DNA of 64,000 nt from Lineus longissimus (taxonomy: Eukaryota; Nemertea; Pilidiophora; Heteronemertea; Lineidae). Below are positions 1 through 10,300 of this stretch, in pieces. The stretch is taken from positions 6,696,001-6,760,000 of the forward strand of contig NC_088314.1 of NCBI RefSeq assembly GCF_910592395.1. Direction: 5' to 3'. How positions within the stretch are numbered: the first letter of the stretch is position 1; each line of letters starts with the position of its first letter. The translations under genes were made by a program, and so were the position numbers. Below the pieces are notes generated by a model, which saw only the letters and a program-made list of their open reading frames with translations, was not told where the DNA came from and made no database searches.

Positions 1-693
1 CCCTTGGACCGGGAAGATGAGTGGAATATAGACAATATCCTGGTAAAAATCGGCGGATTCGGACCTTTCCAAAAACGGGCCTACATAACATGTATCTTGC
101 ACGACATTCTAGTGGCTATGTTTATTCTCTTTTTCTTGTTTGCGGACTACAACCCCGGATGGAGTTGCGGTAAACTGCCTAATGATGCCAATGCAACGAT
201 CGTTCCAACCGGTCTCGCGACGGATGGCACGGCAATATTTCTTTCAACCATTCGGCCGCCGCCGAATGTTCCAGCTGTCGGGCCCAACTTTGAGAAGAGA
301 AAGCGAAGGTCGGTGTGGACATATCTGACAGGCAGTGACTCGGAACCCAAGAAAACCCTATCGAGAAAAAAGAGATCTATTTGGTCAATCTATGCAACGA
401 AAGACCGCCTTCAAACCCAAGATCCCGATCAAAATTCAGGTGGCGCTAAACGGAAGCTTTTGGAAGCTACAACGGATTCGTTGGCTTTAACTCGGAAACC
501 ACAGGAAAAAAATGGAATCACCACAGACGATATAACTAATACAACGGAAATGCCAGCTACAACGCAGAGTCCAGTTGTTTTTGTACCACGTAGTGCAAGC
601 CCGACTAAAAATTTGGGAGCGTGCCCTGCTAATGGTACCACTTGTGACGCATATGTCTTCGAAGATGTAGGTGGTTTAACCACCACCACAGAG
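1..693 (+). CDS. SLC22 first visible exon: TM1 and extracellular loop
   Basis: Open from the window edge, ending in the donor gag|gtaagt, phase 0. It encodes the cytoplasmic start (NILVKIGGFGPFQKR), TM1 (about residues 25-47) and a long polar loop with N-glycosylation sequons and Cys residues, ending VGGLTTTTE. Two basic clusters, RKRRS and RKKRS, lie in the loop. Confidence 0.88.
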
Positions 694-3600
694 GTAAGTC
701 AAGGAGTGACACGATTGGTGTGGCCGAGGTCTTCGCTATCCATTTTCAAACATTTTCAGCAAAGTCTGTTGTTACTAGGACCTGTACCTCTATTAAAAAA
801 AATTTCACCAAAATGCTGTCGAAGTTGATGCCTCTTCTTCCCTTTTCACTGGCGAGGCTCACTGTGCGACGTTCAAATCATATACTTGCCCTATGCGGTC
901 ATTCATGTAGCTGATGATGATCTTCCAACCTTTTCAGTGGGGCTTACTCAGTGACCTGGAATACGTTCCAATCCTATGCACTGTTAGTACTACTTTTTCC
1001 CTGGGCAGGATCATCAGCGTCATCACACATGTCCCGGGAGATGGCCATACATGATATCAAAGATCAGCCGCGGAACAGTCATAGCTGATGATACGTGACT
1101 CCCTTTTCTTTTTCAGTGGGGCTTACTCTGTGACCTGGAGTACGTTCCAATCCTATGCACTGTCCTACTCTTTCTGGGCATGTTCGTCGGTGCCATCTTA
1201 GCTGATATTATAGAGGAGAAGATTGGCAGAAAGAAGACTCTGATGCTGCTCACATTCGGCGCTTCGTTGTTCCAGATCCTAACAGGAGTTAGTCCAATAT
1301 GGGAAGTCTACGCATTCTTCAGGTTTTGTGTTGGAGTTTTTACAGGTAGGTTGTGTTCCCGATTGGAAAGTTTGCGATTGATGCGTTCTAGAGAGGTTGA
1401 AGAACAAGAACAATTTAACAAAAACTATACAGTGACTCCATTTTGCCAATCTAAGAAACACCAAAACGCATCCACAAAACGGTAAAAGAATCACTCGGCG
1501 GATATTCTCACCTTTGGTCTGCATGGCCTCCGAACAATATCTCGTTCTATTTTTGGGGTTTGAAAAAGTTCTGGTGTTCCGCATATTCGCAAAATGGGGT
1601 CACTATAGTTTCACCTTAAACATCTCTCTAAAAATCACGAAACGACCAACTTGCAGTACATTCTTCTGAAAAAATGAATATGACGTTATTGTTTGTGATA
1701 TCTTCGCTTATGTTTGTTCCTTTATGGTTGTATGATAGCATAAAAAAATCGGCCTTCAAACAATCAACTGCACTCTTTCTTCAGGCGGTATGTGTCGACT
1801 TGCCAGGGTACTGCCCCTAGAATTCGTAGGTGTCCAATGGAGGAGTTTCGTTAGATTCTTCTCCCTTTTTGAGATTGGCTACCTGCTCCTCTTGACCTTC
1901 GCTTACCTACTCAAGAACTGGCGTCACCTTGCCTTCCTTACTGGTGGCCTGATGGCCCCCTTAGTAATTTTCGTCTTCTTGTAAGTACCGAGTAGTAGGT
2001 AAAGTTATTCTTAAGCACCTAGGTCACAATGTTTCATCAGCAAAGTGCCTTCATCGTACATACATGTATCATTTCGTTATGGCACGACATCAGCTGTCGC
2101 AATCTCGGGCTTCTTTACAACGTATATTCATCGGAAAAACTCCATTATGATTTCAGATTCGTACCAGAAAGTGGCCGCTGGCTCCTGCATCAAGAACGCT
2201 ACAGCGAACTAAAAGATTTGATCAGAATGGCCGCTGTTGTCAACGGGAAGACACTTGCATCTCAAGATGTCAAACGTTTCGTTAAAGAAGAGAAGAAAAT
2301 GAGGGTCATTACCGAGAGTGGGTACAAATACACATACACCGATTTGTTCTCTACACCCAAGTTTGGCTTCCGGACTTTCACAGTGATATTTTCATGGTAG
2401 GTGAATTTTCCGGACAATCACAATGATATTCTCAGAGTGGAGATTAGTTTTCCAGACATTCACAGGCATTCACAGTGATATACATGTTGATGATAGGTAA
2501 TTTTGGGACAACGTATAACGCGTCATCAAAATGATTGATTTTCGTTCATATGACCACTCTGGTTGAGTATAGGTCGCAAAAGTACATGATTATATATGAG
2601 TCGCCAGGATATGGTTAAAAGTCGCCAAGATAATTGCAGTAGGGCCTGTTTCAACCAATTTATTTAATTTTTCTTTAGGTTCACGCACAGCCTCATCTAC
2701 CACACAGCATTTATGTTGATATTTACGGAGCCTGGCGATATCTACCAGAATGTTCTTTCCGCGGCCACCTCAACCTTTCTGGCACTGGCGTCAACTTATC
2801 CTCTGACTGGCAAGTGAGTACCAAGCCGGAACATTTTCGCGAAAATCCCAAATAACTATCTCGGTCTCGATTTTGATATTGGCGGATTATAAAACTTCTC
2901 CCAGTCTTTGCAATTTGTATTTGAAGACGTCGTGCTGAACCACCTTAATAATGTTATCCTTATCTCACGATGTCATTTCAATCATAATTTTCAGATTTGG
3001 TCGAAAGAAGGCATTCGTAATTTTCATGATAGTGCCGATGTCTGCCCTTGTTGCTGAGATCGTGTTTTACGGTCTTGGCCTGAGGCTAAGGAACGTAACC
3101 ATGGGTGTGATCATACTCGCGGGGGCATACTACAGAGCCCTAGATCTATTGGTAGGAAAGTACACCAACGAAATCTTCCCGGGACCATTGCGGTAAGTTG
3201 AAATTACAGGTCATTATAGTAGCGGAATACCTGCTTAAGATTCAGCAGTCGCCACGCTTCTACATACGCTGATGTCGTTAGGTCAAACGAGTAGACTTCC
3301 ACTACTTACGCATCTACTCGACTAATCTTTTTCGTATTGTTGATATAGATGCATGTTACTCAAGAAGTTTTGATTCCTCTTTGTTGTTCTCGATTTATTC
3401 AATGTTTTACCTCATGGCTGGTGCAAAAAGACGATTTACCATTGTTGGCATAATGTTCATGTATTCTACTTCCAGAAATCATGCTGTTAGACTTGGTTGC
3501 GTCTCTGCAAGATTTGCAGCCGTCCTTGCTCCTGTTGCGGCCTATTTGGTACGTACTAGGATTCCTTCTTCTTTGCGGTCACAAGACCAGCCTGCATTAT

Positions 3601-4205
3601 CATTAGCTTCGAACTCTATGCGCATGAAACGAACCATCCTATAGAGTGGCCTGCCTCGAACGCCTGTTATCAGCACATGTGCATTTTAGTTTGCAAGGTT
3701 TCTAGCTGTTCAGGGCATCACATCCATCAATCGGGTTCCTAAGTAGACCCTCTAACGGTTAGATTGCCTCAATTATGCACTTAGTTTACTGCAGTATATG
3801 TATTAAAAACTTTACACTTGGCGACTGATATAGTTGGTCGTATCCAGGTGGTGCATGCTTTTCCAAGCAAGCTCATGATTTTATTACTCAGTCCTTCATT
3901 TACAGGGCAATATAAGGATTTGGGTTTACCCCTTCATCATCTGCTTCGTCTTTGCCGTCATCAGTGCGGTTCTGATCATGGCAAGCTGGCCGGAGACTGG
4001 TAAGAAAGTCTTGCTGGACCTTCCTCCGCCGCCAATAGCAAAAGGTCACAAATCGTCTGAAAACCTACATGACAAAGCGCACCATGTCGGAAACGGTATG
4101 GAAAAGGACAGATTGGAGTACAGCGAAATGAAAGAAAGGAATGGGGATGCTGATGACATTGCACTGGAAATGGACGATGCCTATCTGAAGACTAAAGATG
4201 CTTAA
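1..4205 (+). CDS. SLC22-family organic ion transporter, eight visible exons, 5' end possibly cut by window
   Basis: Membrane transporter of the SLC22 (organic cation/anion/carnitine) branch of the major facilitator superfamily. Exons: 1-693, 1117-1345, 1785-1980, 2157-2396, 2679-2813, 2995-3192, 3476-3548, 3906-4205. All introns are GT-AG and the phases agree at every junction. About 687 codons are visible. Family marks: N-terminal GGFGPFQKR just before TM1; a large loop between TM1 and TM2; the TM2-TM3 MFS motif (ADIIEEKIGRKK); PESGRWLL in the central cytoplasmic region; WFTHSLIYH opening TM7, formed across an exon junction; GKFGRKK across the next junction; NEIFPGPLRN before TM11; PETGKK after TM12. 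No ATG is present before the first visible codons, so the start lies upstream or in an earlier exon. The substrate cannot be read from the sequence. The TM1-TM2 loop is long (about 180 residues) and has two furin-like basic sites. Confidence 0.93.
938..1054 (+). pseudogene. partial duplicate of the following SLC22 exon
   Basis: The first 46 bases after an intact acceptor (cttttcag) are almost identical to the start of the functional exon at 1117, and looser similarity with small indels continues to about 1023. In frame it starts WGLLSDLEYVPILCTV, where the functional copy has WGLLCD, so a conserved Cys codon is changed to Ser. The frame stops at TGA 1052-1054, and the TM2-TM3 motif is missing. 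About 15 bases of intron before the acceptor are shared too. It is probably a dead exon copy. It could also be a poison exon that truncates the transporter when spliced in. Confidence 0.8.
1117..1345 (+). CDS. SLC22 exon: TM2 to TM3/4 with MFS signature
   Basis: Acceptor ctttttcag, donor acag|gtaggt; phase 0 in, phase 1 out. It starts WGLLCDLEYVP, typical of the end of the SLC22 ectoloop. It then gives TM2 and the motif ADIIEEKIGRKK, followed by TM3 and the start of TM4. Confidence 0.9.
1785..1980 (+). CDS. SLC22 exon: TM4 to TM6
   Basis: Acceptor cttcttcag, donor tt|gtaagt; phase 1 in, phase 2 out. It encodes GGMCRLARVLPLEFVG followed by two hydrophobic helices, the second ending LVIFVFL. 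Confidence 0.88.
2157..2396 (+). CDS. SLC22 exon: central cytoplasmic loop
   Basis: Phase 2 in and out. It begins at the family motif FVPESGRWLL and carries the charged loop to the start of TM7. The donor is tg|gtaggt; reading on would meet a TAG at once. With the next exon it forms the codon for Trp in WFTHSLIYH. Confidence 0.9.
2679..2813 (+). CDS. SLC22 exon: TM7-TM8
   Basis: Acceptor tttctttag, donor aa|gtgagt, phase 2 in and out. It encodes FTHSLIYHTAFMLIF and a second helix ending TYPLTG. Confidence 0.88.
2995..3192 (+). CDS. SLC22 exon: TM9-TM10
   Basis: Acceptor attttcag, donor cg|gtaagt, phase 2 in and out. It starts FGRKKAF (the second MFS basic motif) and ends at NEIFPGPLR, the conserved acidic/aromatic motif before TM11. 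Confidence 0.9.
3476..3548 (+). CDS. SLC22 short exon: TM11
   Basis: A 73-base exon, acceptor cttccag, donor ttg|gtacgt, phase 2 in and phase 0 out. It encodes NHAVRLGCVSARFAAVLAP, the expected TM11 segment. Confidence 0.85.
3906..4205 (+). CDS. SLC22 last coding exon: TM12 and C-tail
   Basis: Acceptor atttacag, phase 0. It encodes the last helix (IWVYPFIICFVFAVISAVL) and then SWPETGKKVLLDL. A charged tail of about 70 residues follows and ends at TAA 4203-4205. Confidence 0.92.
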   Translation, partial: GNIRIWVYPFIICFVFAVISAVLIMASWPETGKKVLLDLPPPPIAKGHKSSENLHDKAHHVGNGMEKDRLEYSEMKERNGDADDIALEMDDAYLKTKDA

Positions 4206-4683
4206 TTTCCATCAAATCTGAGACGAAGGGCCTTTTCCAGAGTGAACAGCTATGGACAATGAAAAGAGTTGCTTGTTCGTCTTGTACAAGATGATCTCTA
4301 TGTTAACCCGGTATACGGTGATAATGTTACCATTTAATTCTATCGATATATCTACATGTATGCATGAAAGTCTCAAACAATTAACTTGGTGCTATACGTT
4401 GGATCATTGGACGATTTCATTAACATTATGTAGAACGTTGGCCAGGTTGGCTTTCATCATCATACATGTAAAAAAGGAATTATTGTAGGGTCGGCAAGAA
4501 CCAGATGCTGTATACGGACACCAGTCTGTGGTTAGAGTTTCTATTATCTGTTTCGACACGATGGCAGCTTCGTTTCATCACTGACCAGCTACAAACGTTC
4601 AGTTTATGTGCATAACAGGAATTTAAGTATACTTTTTCTTTAATTTGTATAAAATATATTTATTTTCAACTATCTGAAAAAAC

Positions 4684-4689
4684 AATAAA
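4684..4689 (+). terminator. candidate polyadenylation signal of the SLC22 gene
   Basis: AATAAA about 480 bases after the SLC22 stop codon. Confidence 0.45.
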
Positions 4690-5387
4690 TTATGCACGGA
4701 TTACAACAAATTGGGATAGGCCAGTGGGCGCATACAATCTAAAAGGTTATGGCAAAAGAAAAACCATATCATAGAAACCGTTGAAATGTTCGTTCCAAAC
4801 TTATCAGCTTGGTTTAATATTGGCTATGTCATAATGTTATCACAAGCGAAGTAAGTCAATGTTCAGTTCTTCAGATGTTCGTCAATACACTGCAAGACTT
4901 TGCTTGTGATATTAGCATTTTTGGACCACTGGAATGTTCGTAACAAAACAACGAAATTACCACACAATACCATAAACCCTCATTCAGGGCATGAATGGAG
5001 TGAAAGTTGTTACATAACAGAAGATATCAGGACTGGATGAGTGCTGCTTACATCCCTTGATCGAGAACATTAAAAGGCTTTTTTCTAGGTGATATAGCTC
5101 GGGTAGAGTACATAGATACCATTACGAGCCAAGATGGAAGCACCAGATAGAACACAGAGCACGCCTTTTAGACTATATGTAATTGGTCTTCACTTCGTCC
5201 GCTCGTTTCGTCGCCATTTGTACATTTTTTCAGGAAATCATGGTCTGTTTGACTATGATATCAAGTATGAATCAAATGTTTTAGATAAAAGGTCAAGACC
5301 ATTCGTGAACGAAAGTGTTTCTCTTGGGATCTCACCAACTATTCTTGGGCAATGGAGCACGATGCAACATTAAGTTCACCTGTCTTC

Positions 5388-5393
5388 TTTATT
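5388..5393 (-). terminator. candidate polyadenylation signal of the H1-like receptor
   Basis: AATAAA on the - strand about 36 bases after the stop codon. This is unusually close, and a longer 3'UTR is possible. Confidence 0.3.
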
Positions 5394-5428
5394 AAAACGA
5401 TTGACATGAACGCGATACCCGTACGTAT

Positions 5429-7309
5429 TCAGTCGTATCTTGGGTCATACATGTAGCTGGCCCGTCGAAAGTGAGTTTTCATTCGAAACATTTTCCGGAA
5501 CTTTCTTCTGAAACCAGCATTGCAGAGAGGATAAAGAAACGGATTAAGAGTGGAATTGATGTAACCCACCCAGGTGACTGCTGTGATGGTTCCCACATCT
5601 ATACACCCCTCGCAGAATGATACGACCATAAAAAGGACGAAATATGGAAGGAAACATAACGTGAACGCACCCATGATTACCCCGAGTTGCCGTGCTGCTT
5701 TTATTTCCTTCGTTAAGGACAGGCTGGGCTTTCGGCGCTTGCTCCGCGAGCCATGTTTATTTGCGGTGGCAACTTTCCTTAGGCCATTCCCCGAGCGAGA
5801 TTGGATCAGGGCTCGCCGCGAAGGAGACGAGTTTTGGTTATTCTTAGTCACGGTGGATAATATTGAGCGTACGCCCCTCTCGCTTGCGAAGGGATTCAAT
5901 TGAGAAAGGCACGGAGTCCGCGCACTATTCTTACTATTCTCTCTTTGAACTTTTCCACGAGTCAGACTTTCTTCAGGCATATCTAGAACTACTTTCTTGT
6001 GCGGAGGCGACGAATTGGCTTTTCTTAAACTACTTTTGAGATGTGGAGTGGAATTTGAGTTTACAATGATTCTATCAGCGGCTAGAGGGTCGTTTTGTGA
6101 GATTGTACACGCGTCATCTAAGCTAAGCGTATTATGAAGAGGTAGTTTTGGAGAAGAGTTCTGACTTCCACGGCCACACAAAACAGGCGAAAATGTCACA
6201 GGCATCTCCTGGTCAAATATTTGTCTCTCTTTTGGTGATTCGCTTATATTTCGAAAGGATGATTGACATGATATAGACTTAGGAGATGGACTTCGGCTAC
6301 GTAAAGGCTTTGTCATATTTGAAAACTTATTCTGTAAATGATCCTCAATTTTTCGTCCGTTGATAGGACTTGAGCTCAGATTGATGAAGGTCGTTTCGCA
6401 CTTCCCGTTTTTATCCGTATCTCCATTGTGAACCCCGAGGACAGTCATGCTATGTTCTTCGTGCAGGTAAGGCTGGACCTGCTCTGTGGTGTCATCTGTC
6501 ACACACTCATCGTACGCGTACTCTACATTCAATCGAATCTGCTGCCGCCCTGTCCTGGGGCTTTGGCTTCCTCGTAAACTATTAGCAGTTTCTCGTATGA
6601 GCTTTAGATTGCTATAATCGTATTTTGAATTGAATTTATTGGGCTCTTCTTCCGAAGTCTCCGTGTCATCAGGTGGTTTTTCTAACATCAAGTCACCTTC
6701 TTCCGGCGAAGGCGGAGTAATATCCGCGAATGTATCGTTCCGCTCACCACTCTCTTCAAACGTGGTCTGATAGCTAGCAAAATACGCACCTCCCCCGCCA
6801 CACTTTCGACCCAACTCAAACTCGGAACGTTTTCTGATCTCGTGAAAGACTTTACCATACAAACCATACATGATAGCTAAAGGAATGTAAAAATTAACCA
6901 TTGCAGTGGAAACTTTGAAGACAGTATCCGTTGCGTACTCCGTGTCGCAAACATCAGGCGGTACCGTCCGAACGCCAGCCGTTGAAAAATGATGCCATCC
7001 GACAATCGGAATAATCCATAAAGCACTCACAAACCATACTATTCCTATCATGATAATGGCGCGCTTTTTCGTTCTTTTGCGTATGTATTTTAGCGGAGAC
7101 GTCACTGACCAATACCTATCTAAACTCAAAATGAACAAATTCAAAATGGACGCCGTACTGGCAGTATAATCTATTCCTATCCACATGTCGCATATCACCT
7201 TCCCGAATGGCCAACTCTCGGTGAAAATATAAAGGGCGCTGATGGGCATGACGATTAACCCGACAACGAGATCTGCCACAGCGAGGCTGACAATGAACAT
7301 GTTGCTGAC
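5429..7309 (-). CDS. H1-like receptor second coding exon, TM2 to C-terminus
   Basis: Acceptor tactttcag, then gtc agc aac atg (VSNM). The first ATG inside the exon is not the start, because TM1 lies in the upstream exon. TM6-TM7 reads QLGVIMGAFTLCFLPYF and later WVGYINSTLNPFLYPLC, very close to H1 receptors. The protein ends RRASYMYDPRYD. Confidence 0.93.
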   Translation of the reverse strand, partial: VSNMFIVSLAVADLVVGLIVMPISALYIFTESWPFGKVICDMWIGIDYTASTASILNLFILSLDRYWSVTSPLKYIRKRTKKRAIIMIGIVWFVSALWIIPIVGWHHFSTAGVRTVPPDVCDTEYATDTVFKVSTAMVNFYIPLAIMYGLYGKVFHEIRKRSEFELGRKCGGGGAYFASYQTTFEESGERNDTFADITPPSPEEGDLMLEKPPDDTETSEEEPNKFNSKYDYSNLKLIRETANSLRGSQSPRTGRQQIRLNVEYAYDECVTDDTTEQVQPYLHEEHSMTVLGVHNGDTDKNGKCETTFINLSSSPINGRKIEDHLQNKFSNMTKPLRSRSPSPKSISCQSSFRNISESPKERQIFDQEMPVTFSPVLCGRGSQNSSPKLPLHNTLSLDDACTISQNDPLAADRIIVNSNSTPHLKSSLRKANSSPPHKKVVLDMPEESLTRGKVQRENSKNSARTPCLSQLNPFASERGVRSILSTVTKNNQNSSPSRRALIQSRSGNGLRKVATANKHGSRSKRRKPSLSLTKEIKAARQLGVIMGAFTLCFLPYFVLFMVVSFCEGCIDVGTITAVTWVGYINSTLNPFLYPLCNAGFRRKFRKMFRMKTHFRRASYMYDPRYD

Positions 7310-10300
7310 CTGAAAGTAGACAAGAAAACTGCGTTATTGATGAGTGTGATGACGTCAGAACTTTTTTCAAACTAGTGATTTATGGCTATCCATGGTTTTC
7401 CCGTGAACTTCGTCATACATACTTACATACATGTACATAACGTAATGAACCCACATGGACCTGAGTCATGAGCGCAGTTGAAAATGGGCGTTTCAAATGG
7501 GCAGGGTAGCTGATTGGTTGGATTGATTGCAGCTTGAGGTTTTCTCCGACTTGTTCAACTGCAGAACACAACATCTTCCACGCATGGTTGATAAGAGACA
7601 CTCAAATTATCCTTTCCGATCATGCGTTGGCTCTGGCCATTTTCATGTCATGCTACACGAAGAATTGAATCTCCGAGCATAAAGTACCGATAGAGTCAAT
7701 AAAAAATTCAGATTTATTCACTTTGACCAAATACCCCATCTGTTTTCTCGACAGGATACATTTCTATTAATGAATTGATAGACGCCAACTCTCGAACAAG
7801 CCCCAAGACCTATCAATAATCGCTCAACTATCGGTATTACTCCCACAACTGAATAACCCTCGCCAATCAATTCGTAAACGCTTTCTCCGTTTTCATTTGA
7901 TTTGCGTTTGGTCGCCATTAGGGAAATAAAATGGACATGTCATTGCATGAAGCTGATCAGAAACTATTTAACTAACATGGACAAATTTAACATGGTTAGT
8001 AGGAATCCCTGGACTGTATAATTTGTTTGACTGCCTGTGACAGTGACCCACGGATGTACAGCGCTGCATCTATATTAGCCGCTTGACGGCGAGATTATCA
8101 TTGATGCATGAGATAATCAGACAAAGAGATACATGTATTCAGAGTTGGACATGTTATGTTTTGGCTTATCGCTGTTTTCCCCCAGCCAATATTGTTTCGT
8201 TTCTTTAAAGGCCTGCGCCATTCGCTAAAAATTTGAATTTGTAACGGAATTTGAAAATTTCCAATTGTATGTAAGCACGTATACTGGAGATAAATTCAGC
8301 ATTGCCGTTGTGTAGACAGATATACAAATACCATAAATGCCAAGTTTCAGCAAATTTGTATGCATAATAACTGCACTGCGACATTGTGTATACATGTAAC
8401 AGCATTTCCATTTTCCTGGACCACCTGTAAGTATGAACGGTGTACCTCTTTAACGTTACCCACACGGGCTTGAGAACCAAAGGTAACAATGTTCATTTTG
8501 TATTTCGGCATTGGTGACCAGCAAACAACGACTTTCAACAAAATTTAGTTGCGCCTTAGCGGCCATTTTTGATGGTAATACTGTATGTGTGAAACTGAGA
8601 TTTCTCACTTATCGTTTGGTGATACAATATCAATTATCACTTTTCAACGAATTTTAACCCAGGGAGGAGTGACGGGCTCATTTCACAGAAAAATTTACAA
8701 CCGTCCACTCAAGAATACATGTACGCAGTAAAGCACGTCATTGCAAGTATTGCCCGTCATCCTGACAAATTCTACCACCATCAGTAAGAATTGGCCGTCA
8801 TCCTGACATATTCTACCACCACCAACGTCGCGTGTTACTGTAACAAGAAGAACAAAATGGACTATATGGTCCAATTTCGTCTCGATAACGTGACATGATC
8901 AATGGGATTGCATTTTTCGAATGACCCAAAGCAGACATCACAAGGTGGGCGAACCGTCTCTGAATCAAATTTGCGCCACCAGCCTTGTCAGTGTGAACTG
9001 GTTCCCGTAGAGACATTTTTCACCTGATTTAACTGTCTAGATAAAAGATGTTAGAGACCCTTCCGTCCACGAACGCAGAGATTCCAATAAATGTGACAGA
9101 TTCTACAACTGTCAAGAACAATAAAATTGCTCGTGACAATTAGAACAAGAACAAAATGGGCCTTATTTTAATTTAATTGTTTCTTGTATAACGCAGCTGT
9201 TGCGATGCTGATTCGACTTAATTGGTTATGCTGCTTGTACATTATCTAAATGGGTATCCGTTTGATAAACAGTCCAATCAACTTGATTGGTGAGTTCATT
9301 TGGAAACCACAAACCTTTTCTTGGAACCGTGTGTCACTGACAAAACAAACGAACGGATCAGTCTGATAAAGTTAATTGAAGTGGTGGAGTAGGAATACAT
9401 TTTCAGTAAAATTACTCCTTTATTAGAAGGTAATGTGGAGAAAGTGTCTGTACTATCAGTGAGTTTTCGCAAAGCCCCCGAAACACCAACGCGAATGCCT
9501 ATTATTGTTCGAGCTCCTGAGCACGATGTCGAACAATGGGATAGGCGTTTGGTATAGGCATTGTCTGGATCCCAAACTAGATTAAGAAAAAATTAACTTT
9601 CAAGAAATCTTCGGCTAAGTAGTTTTCAGCGATCCCAAGGGACGTGGATATTTAATTCGGAAGATGACTAAAGTATTGTTTACCACACAAAACGCGACCA
9701 AACAATGATATCTGAAAAACTTCTCGGCAGTCTGTCCTAAATAAACCGTTTCTAAAACCCATCTATTCCACTAACTTAAACATCTTGAGATTTTTCAAGC
9801 ATACAAATGCTAAACTTCCCAATAGTAATAAAGCGAGAGTCGGGTCGGCAGTGAACACAGCCCGCCAGCTAAATGTATTCACCAACAGTAGCGAATCTAG
9901 CCCATTGGATTTTCCGTTTACTCCGTGACGTTAAAACCAATTTCAATGATCTACTGTCTGGGTAAATCTCGTGCCTCGATCAGCGGAACAAGACAAGTAT
10001 ACTTTACTTTTAAATCTTAATAACTTTGGGAAACCCGCGTATGCTTGTACCAAGCTGATGTTTGCAATCGGATCAAGAAACGGACAGCTTTCAAGCATCC
10101 TAGCTCTGCTATATATAGCAGATATACCGAAAAGGTTTTCCTTAATTCAGCCTGGGCGACTGGATAAAGCTTTTAATGTGAAACTTCGACAATCGTGTTT
10201 CCAATTAGCCCCAGATCCGAACGCCCAACTGAGTAAAATAAGAACATGAGCAGGTTTTCGCCAAGACACTGTGTCGGGGTGACTCGGAACTCACGAACGC

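Larger units (their letters stand above)
4206..5428. other. 3' untranslated/intergenic space between SLC22 and the receptor gene
   Basis: Two genes converge here, SLC22 on + and the receptor on -. A canonical AATAAA for SLC22 is at 4684-4689. TTTATT at 5388-5393 is AATAAA on the - strand, about 36 bases past the receptor stop. No coding sequence could be supported. Confidence 0.6.

Noticed and set aside
5574-5903. 109-codon + frame over the receptor exon
   Set aside because: Shadow of the receptor coding strand.
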